Below the pieces are notes generated by a model, which saw nothing but the letters and a program-made list of their open reading frames with translations, was not told the origin of the DNA and ran no database searches. A program made the translations under genes and the position numbers. A stretch of DNA of 64,000 nucleotides from Oscheius tipulae (lineage: Eukaryota > Nematoda > Chromadorea > Rhabditida > Rhabditidae): NCBI GenBank assembly GCA_037178975.1, contig JASJZH010000001.1, positions 4,464,001 through 4,528,000 on the forward strand. Direction: 5' to 3'. Positions 48,789 through 60,939 of the stretch are shown here, piece after piece (position 1 is the stretch's first letter; each line of letters begins with the position of its first letter).

Positions 48789-51700
48789 ATGGCCGTCTGC
48801 AGCTACTGTCGATTGGGTGAGTAACTGGACTGGGCGGTTGTAAAGAACAAAAGTTCCAGAAATAGCCGATCGGTTCATCCTACGAGTTCATCCGAACATG
48901 GAATTTCACGCTTCATGTCTCAAGGTAAGCATCGGACCAGAACTGAAATTCCCAACTGATCGCGTGAAGGGGGCCATTGAATATGCGGCACCACACACCT
49001 GCTACTGCTCCAAATTGTCTTCTCCTTAGGGGGTCAGTTTCGGGACACGGCAGGGCACGCGTTGTTTGGGCTTCTTTTGATGTCGTTCACACGGAAGCAA
49101 AGCGCGCGAAACTCGACACCTCACCAGGACTGACCGGAACTGTTCGGAGCGAGTTGTCGAGTTTTCGGTAACCATTGGGAGCCTCTACTGAACAAGAAAC
49201 ATACAGAAGACAATAAGTTTGATCTGTTCAACAACTGCTAGACATGGTTAGGCTAAAAAATGCTGTCTTCGCTCCACAAAATGGCTTGAACAGGGGGAAA
49301 AATAATTTCATCTACTCATAACCTGTTTTCAGTGCTCCGAATGTGGAAGTACCCTGGATGAGACATGCACAACCTTCGTGAAAGACAGCCGAACTTTCTG
49401 CAAAGACGACTATCAGAGGTAAAGGGATCAATGTTTAGGTCTGTCCCTAAGAAGAGACCAATTCGGGCTGTTTGCCTTCAAACTCGCGGGTCTCCTTTGT
49501 GACTGCGCAAATCGCGCACAGTAGACCCTCTCCTGTTCATTGACTCTGACACTAACGGAAGAGAGAGGGACCCACACCTCTCCGTCAGTTTTTGCGCCGC
49601 CACATAAAATAATAACAGAGGCGACCTTGCGCAACCGCTTCCGGTCAGGCGGTTGCGTCCTATCTCTGGTTGACCGACAAAATACCGTATCCTAGGTTAT
49701 TCGGAACGAAATGTGCGCGATGTGGACAGTTATTTGGACGCTCAGAAATGGTGATGAGGGCACGACATGCCGTCTTCCACGTCGGCTGCTTCAGCTGCGC
49801 CTCCTGTGATAAGCACCTGAATGTCGGAGACGAGTTCTTGGTAAGCTATCTATTAGTGGGTCTTGAAAAGAAGTTTAAGTTAAAAAACGAGCAGTTGCTC
49901 TGCAAAGGCGACTGTGAGAACGGTCCCGTAGCTGAACCTTCCTCCCTCCAAACCCCGAGTTTCAATGAGGATGAAGTTTGGGAAACGGGCACTATGACTT
50001 CCCTCGATCCGGCCAACAGTCCCTCCATGAGGTAAACTTCCTTTTTCTTATGGAATCCAATTCTTTAGATCCCCCAAATCGGACGACGTTCCAACCTCTG
50101 GATTCTCTTATGGCAGCAGCGGGCACTCTGGCTCAAAGAAAAAGAAGGACAAGCAGACGACGAGAGTGAGGACGGTCCTCAATGAGGCGCAGCTCAATAT
50201 ACTAAAGAAGTGCTACAATATGAATCCGAGACCAGATGCAGTTCTGAAGGAGCAACTCGTGGAAATGACAGGTATGACTTTAATCGAAAATAGGACACAA
50301 GTCTCGTAATCGATCATCTCCTCAAGCAAAACCTCTGAACTGTTACAGTGTCCTGCAAACTTATAAATCCCCAGAACAATTCCAATTTTAGGCCTCAACG
50401 CTCGAGTGATCCGCGTCTGGTTCCAAAACAAACGCTGTAAGGACAAGAAACGCCAGATCCAGTTGAAAGACTACCAGCACAGCTTGGAAAAGGTCAGAGT
50501 TTTCGGCTGTAAATCAACAGATACAACAGGTCCGACCCCTTGTCACAGCTGACAAGTCAGTGTGTGTGAGAAATGACTTGCTATTGGGGGCTCCCTCCTC
50601 CGGAAGTCTGGGCCTCTGTTTGTGTCCTCCATCCCGTAAATCCGGCCGGGGTTTCCCAAAACAAAACACTCGTTCGAGCGTGAGAAGCGTCTTATTACAG
50701 TAGAGTAGTAGCTATGAAAATACCGTAATCCAGAACAAACACCGTAACGGTTAATTAGTTTTGCTTGGGTCTCCGACTCGTTCGACTCTTAATTCGATCA
50801 GCGATTCGATTCGGCGGGCTGAGTGTGTGTCTCCCTTATGTTCTTTCTTCCGAAGGGATCTTACCGTAATCTCAGCTGATTTGAATTCTGCAAAATGTCA
50901 CGAGAAGGAGGCTTTTTGTTGATTTTGTGACTAGCCTGAGCTGATCCGGCCAGTTGATCGCGGCTCATCTCCTCTTGACTACTGTATCTCGACAGAGCTG
51001 AAAGAGACGCCGGTGGCAATCACATAAAGCTTGATCTAAGAAAATTACTGCCAGCCGGAGGGGGATGCTCTCTAACCGCTTGAGGACAGATGGCAGCAAT
51101 TATGTGTGTGTGTCATCATGCGCCTGTTTCGGTCGAGAGGTCGGAGGTGAACTGGCAGCTGTGTGCTGGTTAGAGCAACACCGTTTTGAAGTGCATCTCC
51201 CGTGCCATATGGACAGTGTTTACTGGGACAGAGGGAGCATTCTAGAAGGGGAAAGAGACAGGGATATCCGACACTCCCCGGATGAGCCCCCACGGGACAG
51301 TCCTTATCCGCCGGGATCAGCCACAGATCAGTCGTGTCTCTCTCCCTTGATTTGGGTACCAAAAGACAGAGAGGGAGTCTCTTGACCCTTTGGTCCTTCA
51401 AAAACAAAAGGAATGCACATGTGGTCGGGTTGACTCATCCTCTCCGAAATGCGAATGGTTCGGTTCTTGACTCTCATACACAAACCCCACATCACTTCTG
51501 ATTATTCACTTCGTACTTCGAAAACGTTCGAGTAAGAGGTTGACCCGATGCTCAAGCAAACTTTTCTCATTGACAACGGTACGAACAAAGGAAACAAGCG
51601 ATTGACATGACATGTCTGATTGAAGCAGACCAACTTTTGAATATGTTGAGCAATTTATACTTTGGATACTCATTATGTACCGGGTTTGAATTTCTCCTGA

Positions 51701-53117
51701 CGACAAATGCTTCAATTCAACCTGGGATTTTGACACCGATAGTCCACTAGTACTCATAAAGTAAGAAAATTCAGTTAAGTTCTCGCTTCATCCCGAAGAC
51801 CTCAAATAGGTACACTCACCGGAAGTCCATCTTGTTCTCCGAGATAGCTTAGAGAATAAATCCGATTCAGTTCTCGACTCATTCTCTAGCATCTGAATCC
51901 CAGTTCGCAACTCAGTTCCTACTTAGAAGGCGATTCGGTTTGACTCATCTCCTGACACCAAAACTGCAGAATACACCTGTGAGCCAAGGGTTAGTATAGA
52001 ATCTATAATCTGTTCTGTCTCTCCGGTCATTCAAACAGCAAGCTCTGATGATACTCATCTCCTGATACCCGATGCCCAGACTCCTTATGCTGCAATCGGT
52101 CGGGTAGTCTGCCTATTACGGGATTACCAAGTTCGCTCGCGGATTAGCCCTCCCCGAGACGTCCAGTATCAATTTCAAGCTGTCCAAACAGACGATACGG
52201 TAGTTTGGCGGGAGGAGAAGATCGGCTGGCTCGGACTAATTGGCTGTAATGGGAGAATGCGGTAATTCGCACTGTGGGCGGCCGACCCCAAAGACCAAGA
52301 CTGCTGACCGTAATGCTGTAATTTGGACCGCGATGATGGGCTCTGGTACAACAACAGACTGACTCTATTTTTTGCAGGAAAGGGCATTGTCTCATGTTCG
52401 AGCGACGGGAGTCGGACCACTGGTGGCACAAGCACCCACGACACATGTGGACAGTCTCGGTCCGCCTCTCGACATTCAGCAACACTATCAACAATGGCCT
52501 CCCATGGAACCGTATGTTCCCACGATGGTGAGTTTATTTGGGGGGCCAAGAACATCTGGAGGTGTGGGGGTTGTGTTAGTCAGAACATAAACAGCTTCCC
52601 TTATACAAACAGAAAGAAGTAGGTTACTAACTGTCTCAATTCCAAAAAAAAAGTGGGTCGTTTTCGTGACACGGGATCATAGATGATTACAGTTGAAGAA
52701 ATTGGCAGTGCGGATCTGAGATCTTTTTGTTCCCTATGGAGCTCATCGAAACATTGAATACTCACGAAGAAGCAGTAATAGTGCATCCGGTACAGTATGA
52801 ATTCGGATCATAACACTCTGTTTCAATTTTGCTGTCTGCAGAGAAAAGTGTCTAGGGGACAGCTGTGCGGCTGTCCGCAGGTGGATGGCCAGCTGGCCAC
52901 ACACCTTGACCGGGACCACAAGAGCCGCAGAACAAACAGTTGCGCCACAGCACTTGACTTATGACACAAAACACACCTGTGCTACTGTAAGACTCGGTTT
53001 TAGGGTTACGGCAGTGAGATGGAGCTCGGCTTCGGGATGCCCCCGTTCAGTGGACATGACAGCTACTCGCCACGATTACATGCTTCCGATCTGTCGTCGC
53101 CGAGCTGCAGCGAATGA
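48789..53117 (+). CDS. Islet-type LIM-homeodomain transcription factor
   Basis: Nine exons: 48789-48816, 48860-48924, 49333-49418, 49696-49840, 49880-50031, 50069-50271, 50392-50492, 52378-52527, 53004-53117; 347 aa. Two LIM domains ([16 protein letters not shown]..., then [18 protein letters not shown]...) are followed by an Islet-type homeodomain ([20 protein letters not shown], then [18 protein letters not shown], then [16 protein letters not shown]). These blocks are diagnostic of ISL1/ISL2 rather than LHX1/3. The C-terminal region is Pro/Gln-rich. The family specifies motor and sensory neurons and other cell types. The 1.9-kb intron after the homeodomain and long flanks contrast with the compact neighbours and may hold enhancers. 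An acceptor lies eight bases before the ATG. Confidence 0.94.
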
Positions 53118-54728
53118 GAAAGAGGGAGAGACAACGAATCTTCAAGCATCGTCAATAATATTGTACAGCAGAGAAATGCCAGAATAAAGCATTGCCTTTA
53201 CGTCCTTTTCTTGTCTTCCGCCTCTTGAGTACACTGTCTGAAGTATTTTCGTTCTAGTTGTTAGTCAGAACGAATCTTCAATCATCGCCAATGATATTTT
53301 TTCTGTTTTTCCATTTGGCGCGTGTGGACGTTTTATATATTTCTTTATTGCACTTGTAAAAACGGCTTTTACTTGCAATTTCCTCCAGACTCTCCACGTC
53401 CGTAGAAGAATACTGTCTAAAAGCATTGTCCTAACTGTCTACTGACACGCTATGCAGATTCTGACTCAAAGCAACATTGTCTTTCTACTGGCTCTCAATT
53501 TGTTCATAGAGTGTATCGTTTTCCTGTGCTTTTCAGAGAAATGTTCAGATATACGGCTTGAAGTTGTATGCTCTCAATAGGCTGCGCAACTTTTTAAAAA
53601 CTTGCAAATTGTGTCATGAAGTTAATCCAGTAAACTCATCTATTGCAAAATAAGGTACGTTCATGAGGCATCCTCAATATAAGGAAGAGACGTTATTATT
53701 CAAATCCTCTTCACACCCGTCTTGACATGATTATCTTTACGTCCTCAAATCCGTCAAAGCTGTTCTGATTAGGGGTCGTTTGAGACAAAGAGAGACCGAC
53801 TCTGCTGTAAGACAGCCGACTGTCAGTTGTGCGGGGCACCTGGTCTCTCTGGACTTGACGAAGGGGTCATTAGGCTCCGGACAAATGGCTTTTCATAAAT
53901 CTGCGTTACGAAAACCCGCAGTTAGTGCAGCTATTGTTTAGCCAATAAATCGCCCAAGTTACTCTTTTTTCACAAAGGAGGTCGTCAACCGAGAAAAGAG
54001 CCTGGTGGCAGCTGACCATCTCTGCCGCTATTTCTTTTCGAAGCGAATAACAGGAGGGATTGCTAAAAGCGAGGGGAATGAGAACAGAGAAAGATACGTC
54101 AAAGGATATGCCGAACTTGAGATTTGCTTGACCTTTCTTTTCCTTAACTAAGCTGCACGGTCAACGTTCCTCGATTAAGTGTCAAACTATTTCAGAGACC
54201 AAATCACCTCGCTGTCAGGAAAAATAGTGGAATATCACTAGAACCGGGGTTCAATGTGATTTTTCCAGACCTAAAGATTACAATGCCCTGATTAGCTCCT
54301 GTTGAACCGAGAAAGTACACAACAGTTTTGTTTTTCAATGACGGAAACGTGGCCTTCTGAGTGCATTCACAAACAGATCTCACAACCGAAAAACGATTTG
54401 AAAACAGGAGTACACAAAAAATATGAGACAGATCTTTGGCTGTCAAGAGAGTACTGCCTAGAAGCATTGTCCCAACAGTCTTATGTGCCCGGTGAACTGT
54501 AACTATTGGCTCCACAGAAACCAAAGATGGACTCCCCTTTCAAACTTTTTCCTTGTCTCATTTCGACAGTTTCTCGGCCTTGAACTGTTTTGTTTCTAGT
54601 CATCCTCTGCGTCACAGCGGGTCAGCCGAAGTTCGTCGACTCGAACTCGCCCAATGCTACGTCACACGCAAAACACTGGGCAGATGGGTATAAAGACAGA
54701 CTCCCGAACTTTGTGAAAACAGATCACA
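53118..54728. other. Spacer after the Islet gene
   Basis: No gene is seen. AATAAA at 53183-53188, 66 bases after the Islet stop, is its likely poly(A) signal. Two 15-bp near repeats of gaatcttcaa/atcatc-type sequence lie near 53136 and 53272. Confidence 0.45.
53183..53188 (+). terminator. Poly(A) signal of the Islet gene
   Basis: Canonical AATAAA 66 bases past the stop codon. Confidence 0.55.
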
Positions 54729-54982
54729 ATGCTTCGATTTGTCTGCTTGCTTCTCCTTATCGCTGTCTCCATCTCCCAGTCACAAATTTGTAAGTTACTC
54801 TCGAAGATTCTCTGAAATTTCTCATTTTAGTGGGGATGCTCGCATCGAGTCTTTTGGGAGGAGGAATGATGGGAGGAATGTATCCAGGAATGTACGGCGG
54901 CTATGGAATGGGAATGGGAGGCTATCCAGGAATGGGATATGGTGGCTATGGAGGTTATGGTAGCTATTACGGGAAGAAATAA
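54729..54982 (+). CDS. Short secreted Gly/Tyr/Met-rich peptide
   Basis: Two exons, 54729-54789 and 54831-54982, encode 70 aa. A clear signal peptide (MLRFVCLLLLIAVSISQSQ) precedes a repetitive mature part made of GGM, GMY and GGYG units and ending SYYGKK. Nematodes have several families of short secreted GGY-type peptides, some induced by infection or wounding in the epidermis, and similar peptides occur in cuticle or eggshell. Which applies here cannot be told from composition. The mature region has no cysteines. The stop codon lies inside an AATAAA (54978-54983). Confidence 0.75.
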
Positions 54983-55005
54983 AGATTTCGCTGACAATAT
55001 TTATT
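54978..55005. terminator. Face-to-face poly(A) signals of two convergent genes
   Basis: AATAAA on plus at 54978-54983 includes the stop codon of the Gly/Tyr-rich peptide gene. AATAAA on minus at 55000-55005 lies four bases past the stop codon of the next gene (55010-55012). Confidence 0.6.
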
Positions 55006-55009
55006 GAGT

Positions 55010-55755
55010 CTAGTTGCCTGTACTCCCTCTCCTCAAGGCCGTGAGACGGTAGGTCAGTAGAACCATCCAGAAGACGGTCAAGACGGCCCAGTACTTAACT
55101 TCTAAGAGGATGTGCTCGATCCATTGATGATCTTCGGTTGGCGGATGGAGATTGACTAGCGGCGGCTCGACCAGCACCTCTCCTGCGGTGATCTTGGCCA
55201 CTTTGGACTTGATCTTCTGAGCCTCGGCAGAATTTTGAGGCTGAGCAAGAGTCTTTTGCTCCTTCGGGACCTCGACAGTCTTCGTCTCCTTCGGACTCGA
55301 TTTCTTCCTTCTCTTCCGAAATTTGCAGCCAGTGCAGCCGCTCGAATTGACAGTCGTCTTCTTCTTGATCTCCGTCATCGGTTCTCTCAAGAAGACATTC
55401 CTCCAGTCCTTTTTGGTTTCCTGTCCCAACATCGGCTCCCATCGGTCCTTGTTTTTCGGCGGCAGTGGAGTTGACGGTTTCGGAGGAGTAGCAGGTCCCG
55501 AGGAGACCGAATCCGACTTCCAGACACACTTCAGATCCATCTTGTCGTCCTTCTTATAGGCGATATTCTGACCTGAGACGAGTGAGACCCCACTAATAGT
55601 TTCTTTAGTTGGTCTGGAAACTTCTTTGGATAAACATGGGGGAAGACTCACTTTTTCTCGTTAATCGAGCTCGTCTCCACCTTCGGCAGCCAGTAGCCCG
55701 TCAAAGGACGAATCTTGACCTCGACTCCGGTCTTGTCACTGCAACCGTCCGCCAT
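55010..55755 (-). CDS. Unknown protein with a C-terminal membrane anchor
   Basis: Two exons on the minus strand, 55652-55755 and 55010-55613, encode 235 aa; the 38-nt intron joins in phase. The N-terminus reads MADGCSDKTGVEVKIRPLTG. The middle is basic and Pro-rich, with a Cys-x2-Cys (SSGCTGCKFRKRRKK) and long Lys/Glu/Pro runs. The end has one hydrophobic helix (VKYWAVLTVFWMVLLTYRLT), so the protein is probably tail-anchored. No family is recognised. It overlaps many shadow frames on the opposite strand. The intact frame, good intron and adjacent poly(A) signal support a real gene. Confidence 0.7.
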
Positions 55756-57185
55756 GGATTGAAGTGGAGTCAATTGACTAATTACTTTGCATTGTAATTT
55801 GTTGTTTTTGTTTCTGTGAATTTGTTTGCAAATAAGAGTGTAGTTCCAGCAAACAGATTACAAAGAAAGTCTTCTAACTTGGCAAAAGGATTCCGTGTTC
55901 TTACAACTAGGTTCCGGAATTGTTTAGAGAAGGTACCCCGATGTCTTTTTGCATGGAAAGAGTCTTAAGACTCGCAGGCCTAACTGAAATCTCGAGCTCA
56001 GAGAGGGAAGTCAAAAGACTTTGGCTAGAAAACGAACGATCCGAATTTTCTAATTTTCAAGCATTCAAAATCCCGCGTAGTTTTTGGCGCTACCCATATT
56101 GCGATTCTAAGCTAATTTTCAGCCGACTTTTTCCTTATTGTTAGAAGCTCCACTGCAATAGAGAAATCCTAAAAGCATCTTATTATGCTCTTCAAATGTT
56201 CACGGTCGTTTTCTAGGTATAATGGTAGTATATATCATGTTTGTTGTTACGTTATATTTTCTTTCCGAATAAAACGTTATAAGTTGCTACTATTGATCGT
56301 TCTACCTGGTTTCACCAGTTCCTCTCTCTATCTTTTGTGATTGTTGCAAAGATTCGAATATGAAGAAAGATCTATCTACTCTTATAAAAGTGCTAAGGTA
56401 GCTCGAAGTTCTTTTCCCCTGTTTGACCTCGAAAACAATAAAAACGCGAATCTGAGGGGAATGGCTTTAACATAATGTTGCGAGAAATTTGACTATTACT
56501 TCTGCTTTCCAAAAAAAGTGGTCGTTTTCGCGGTTTAAACTCTGTCTGTCGTTTTAGACTCGAGAGAAGAGTTGACAGGAAGTGTCCTGGAAAATGGAAA
56601 AATGTATAAGAAGTGGTAAGTTTTATTGCCAACCGGTCGCTTACGTTGTCAGTGCGCATTTTGTAACTAGAACTGTCTTGACTTGTCGTGTCAACTCTGA
56701 TCTGGGATAACACTTGACAGAAAGGCCACAAACATTGTCAAGTATTATTCCAGGTTAGAGTTGACATGTGTCGCAGACGGACACCTTCTGCCAATTGTAA
56801 AGGTGGGATAGTAGATGGCAAGTCATCTTTGGACTCGCTCTGGGACTTTAATTTAGTCACAGTGAAGCCATCCGGCACTCTGGTTATTGGGAAGCGGCGC
56901 AGCTGCCAAGGTCAACGAACGGCGAAGATCGTCAGAGACGGCTGGTCCACCATGAACCCTTCAAATTCCCAGCCAGTTTGCTTACTGTTTGTAATGCCAT
57001 CAACTTCGCCTCGTTGCGCTCATTCCAAATCGTGGGAATATAAACTTGTACGCAATGAGATAGCCCTATCTTTGCGTATTCTCTTTTTGCGCTCGTCGAT
57101 CCATATGATCCTGTTTTGTCTCTAATTCCCCCTCCCCCCCTTTTTTTGTGATTCATCTAAAGTTCTTTTTTTCAGATTTTTAGTC
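55756..57185. other. Spacer upstream of ABCB7
   Basis: No gene is seen. A plus-strand frame at 56766-57125 has no recognised family. A pyrimidine tract and ttttcag acceptor end at 57175, ten bases before the ABCB7 start. Confidence 0.4.
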
Positions 57186-59769
57186 ATGCAGTCTAGACTT
57201 CTTCTATCAGTAAGGAGTTCAGCACTCTGTTTAACTCGTGTAAGTTGTAATCCCCTTACTGCTTTACCCCATTTGTTCAGAATCAGTTGAGGCACTTTCA
57301 AACTAGTCTAAAATCACCGGTAATACGCGATCTCGGGAAGCTACTGAAACACAACGTTTGTTACCTCATTTTCTCTCAAAAACCCGTAATTTTAGAAGCC
57401 CGTACTGACAAAGGCCTCTGTGAGGACATGCTTCCATCCGGGAGCCAGTAATCAGGCACCAATTCAGGTTATTTATGTTTCCTCCACTTACAACGTATGT
57501 TTTCAGGCAAATGCGAATTTATCCGGCATAGATATTATAAAACGACTGCTAAAGTACGTGTGGCCAAAAGGAAATTGGTCTGTCAAACGAAAGGTTATCC
57601 TCGCCTTTTCCCTCCTTGTTCTAGCAAAGGTTTGTGATGTTTTTCACTCAAAAAGAATGAAATTTAGGCAGCAAACGTAACAGTTCCGTTCCTTTTCCGT
57701 GATATTGTCAACTACTACAATGGCAAAGCTCCGGAATTCCTGAAACTAACTTTCGACACCCCGGGAAATACTATTCTCACAGCCGGAACGTGCATTATCA
57801 TCGCATGTATGTCATTTTCCAGCTTTCTTACTGTTGATTATTTCAGATGGCATAACGAGAGCGACATCGGCCCTTTTCAACGAGCTGAGGAATGCTGTTT
57901 TCGCTCGAGTCTCGCAGCATTCCGTGAGAAAGATTGCCAGAAATATTTTCCTACATCTGCACAATTTGGACCTGTCTTTTCATTTGAACAGACAAACTGG
58001 AGCTCTTTCAAAGGCCATCGGTACTGCTTTTATGGTTCAAGTCCAAAAAAAAACTCAGATCGAGGCACTCGCGGAATGAGTTTCGTTCTGTCGTCGCTCA
58101 TCTTCAACATTGTGCCGACTGCTGTCGAAATAGCAATGGTTTCGGCTATTTTCTGTAACACACTGGGCACAGAATTCGCCTACATGACGCTCGGAAGCAT
58201 CGGAATGTATGGTGTAGCCACGCTGGGAATCACTAGATGGAGGACCAAGTTTCGACACGAGATGAATCAGGCGGACAACGACGCCGGAAACAAGGCCATC
58301 GACTCTCTCATCAACTATGAGACTGTCAAGGTTTTGAAGTTGTTTATCTTGTAAAATCGCCAACTTTTTAGTACTTTAATAACGAGCGTTTCGAGGCCGA
58401 CAGATACGACCATTTTTTAAAAAAGTATCAGGATGCTTCGCTAAAGACGAGCAGTTCGTTGGCCATGCTCAACTTCACACAGAATGCCATTTTCTCAGTC
58501 GGACTGATCGGAGTCATGTATCTTGCTGCCAACAGAATCACCTCTGGCGATTTGACCGTCGGAGATCTCGTCTTGGCCAATACACTCCTCTTCCAGCTAT
58601 CTGTTCCTCTCAATTTCCTAGGTTCCCGGTCTTTTTTTTCTTCAGAAAGAAAAATTTCAGGATCAGTGTACAGAGAAGTCCGCCAGGGTCTGGTTGACAT
58701 GAACACGATGTTTTCGTTGCTGAATCTCAAGTCGAAGATTATCGAGAAGCCTGACGCCAAAGAGATTACAGTCTCGGAAAACGACGTGACCATCAAGTTC
58801 AATAATGTCAACTTCGGATATCTGCCCGATAAGAGCATTCTTTCCGGTCTGTCACTTGAAATTCCCTCGGGAAAGAAGGTCGCGATCGTTGGAGGCTCCG
58901 GATCCGGGTTAGAGCTTTTTATGTCAACTTATCAAGAAGTTTCAGCAAATCCACACTGGTCCGTCTTCTCTATCGCCTCTATGATGTCGATACGGGAAGT
59001 ATTACCGTGAACGGCGTGGATATCCGCGACGCCAGTCTCGCCTCACTGCGCAGAAACATCTCAATTGTGCCACAGGAATGTGTGCTCTTCCACGACTCGA
59101 TCTATTACAATCTATCCTATGGCGATCCAAATGCTACCAAGGAAGATGTGATGCGAGCTGCCATCATGGCCGATTTGCATCATTCCGTCAAGCGAATGCC
59201 AGCTGTTAGTTTTAGATAATGGATTCTGATGAAAATGATTAATTCAGGGCTACGAGACGGTCGTCGGAGAGCGTGGTCTCAAGTTATCAGGCGGAGAAAA
59301 GCAGCGAGTTGCCATTGCTCGTGCCATTCTCAAAAACGCTCCACTGGTCATCTACGACGAGGCGACCTCATCCCTGGACGCACTGACCGAAGCCAACATC
59401 ATGACGGCACTCAAGGAGGCTGTCACGAAAAAGTTTTTCCTTTTGGTATGTTTGCAATCTTCACCTTCAGAACAACACTGTTCATCGCTCACCGTTTGGC
59501 GACCATAGTCGATGCGGACATTATTTACGTGCTAGATCATGGTCAGGTGGCCGAGAAAGGAACCCATTTCGAGCTGATCCGCAACGGCGGACTCTATGCC
59601 AAGCTTTGGGAGAGTCAGAATCACTACCATGGGCATGTTCCGGTTGGTTTTCCTCTCTACTTTTTCAGTTTATTTCCTTCAGCCAAAGAAGCCGACAAAA
59701 AACGAGGACATGGAACTGCTTGAGCTGGATCTCGAAAAGTGCTGTGGAAATTCGAGTTGTAATCGCTAA
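57186..59769 (+). CDS. Mitochondrial ABC half-transporter ABCB7 (ATM1 family)
   Basis: Thirteen exons: 57186-57239, 57281-57319, 57396-57467, 57507-57629, 57668-57806, 57847-58020, 58059-58330, 58372-58621, 58661-58907, 58946-59204, 59248-59432, 59471-59642, 59683-59769; 690 aa. A mitochondrial presequence is followed by six membrane segments with [20 protein letters not shown] and [18 protein letters not shown]. The nucleotide-binding domain has Walker A GGSGSGKST (split by an intron), signature LSGGEKQ (556-562), Walker B VIYDEA and the H-loop FIAHRL. The Cys-containing tail CCGNSSC matches the family. ABCB7 exports a glutathione-bound sulfur/iron compound needed for cytosolic Fe-S assembly. 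TMEM50 follows 312 bp downstream. Acceptor ten bases before the ATG. Confidence 0.96.
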
Positions 59770-60081
59770 ATATTGTTATTACTTACACGAATCGTCAGGG
59801 TTTCAAGCCGGTTTCACCCCTTACCTAAAGAATTGTTTCTTGCCTTGTACAGTTCACTTAGAAAATTGAGTATAACCTCCCCCCGATGTTGTACGAAAAG
59901 TTGTGATATCGAGTAGAGCGAATCTATATAGAATTGTTATTCGTTGTTGTCTTTTCATTTGTTAACTTTTGGAGAACATAAATCGTAAATTTTATTTCCA
60001 TAAAATTCGACCTATACTTTGTTGTTAACATCAAGAACAACTTATCTAAAAATATTTTTGACGTATTTTAACACATTTCAG

Positions 60082-60737
60082 ATGTCTGGGTGTCTCGACC
60101 AGATTCATTGCAACTGCAATTTCGACCTTGAGGGCAAGCGCAACGCCGTGGCCAGCGTCGTCGCCAGCGTCCTCTTCTTCTCGGCCTGGTGGATGATGAT
60201 CGACACTGCGGCCGTCTACAAGAAGGAGGACTGGAACAACGTCTACTTCATCATCACCGTGGCCAGCACCGTAGCCATGTTCATGGTCAACGCCGTTTCG
60301 AACAGTCAGGTCCGTGGAGAGAGCCTCAGCGAAGGACTTCTAGGTACTAAAGGTACGTTTCTTCTATTTTCTACAACCAGAACATTGGAAAAATCGTCTT
60401 CACAGTTGTCCAGTTGTTTGTGCAGCTTCATGAACTCTCCGTTGAGAAGAAAAGTGACGCATTCCAGTCGTAATGCCATGTTTTTGATGTTCAAATGAGA
60501 GCTTTTGATATCGTTTCCTAAAATAACATTGCAGGTGCCCGCCTCTGGCTAATGGCCGCCTTCGTCGTGAGCTTTTCGTCGCTGGTCGCCGCCACGTGGA
60601 TCCTCTTTGCTGATTATGTCTTCAAGACGGATGACCATCCAGTCTGGCCAGGAGTTGCCCTCTTCTTGACAAATTTCATAATTTTCATGGCCAGCTGCGT
60701 CTACAAGTTCGGTCGAACCGAAGAAATGTGGGGCTAA
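60082..60737 (+). CDS. TMEM50 (UPF0220) four-span membrane protein
   Basis: Two exons, 60082-60352 and 60535-60737, encode 157 aa, matching human TMEM50A in length. Diagnostic stretches are GKRNAVASVVASVLFFSAWW, MVNAVSNSQVRGES, EGLLGTKGARLWLM and the C-terminus YKFGRTEEMWG. Four hydrophobic segments are visible. The family lies in the ER/Golgi, and its yeast relative is involved in protein export; the exact role is unresolved. The splice acceptor acatttcag directly abuts the ATG. It is the middle gene of a plus-strand trio with ABCB7 and MRPS5. The end of exon 1 was set at 60352 rather than 60343 to keep the family's GLLG-x-x-GAR spacing. Confidence 0.95.
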
Positions 60738-60843
60738 AAGCGAGATCTTTTGTCTCTGTGTGTACTTATATCCGTCATTCCCTTTGCTTAAAAGAACCCT
60801 TTCTATTCTCCAGTAGCCCTGTTCGTTCATATTTGTACATTTG

Positions 60844-60849
60844 AATAAA
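60844..60849 (+). terminator. Poly(A) signal of TMEM50
   Basis: AATAAA is 107 bases past the TMEM50 stop and 91 bases before the MRPS5 start, as expected at an operon-internal cleavage site. Confidence 0.5.
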
Positions 60850-60939
60850 CGATCGTCTGTCCTGTTTTTGTCGTTCAGACATGGATATCCATGGTCTATT
60901 TTCATCAATGTACCCTATGTCCATCGAAATACACTTTAG

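Noticed and set aside
55095-55529. Alternative 144-aa frame on the minus strand
   Set aside because: It is a shadow of the two-exon gene at 55010-55755, which has an in-phase intron and a C-terminal membrane helix.
56766-57125. 119-aa plus-strand frame before ABCB7
   Set aside because: No family, no splice support, and it runs into the spacer just before the ABCB7 acceptor.
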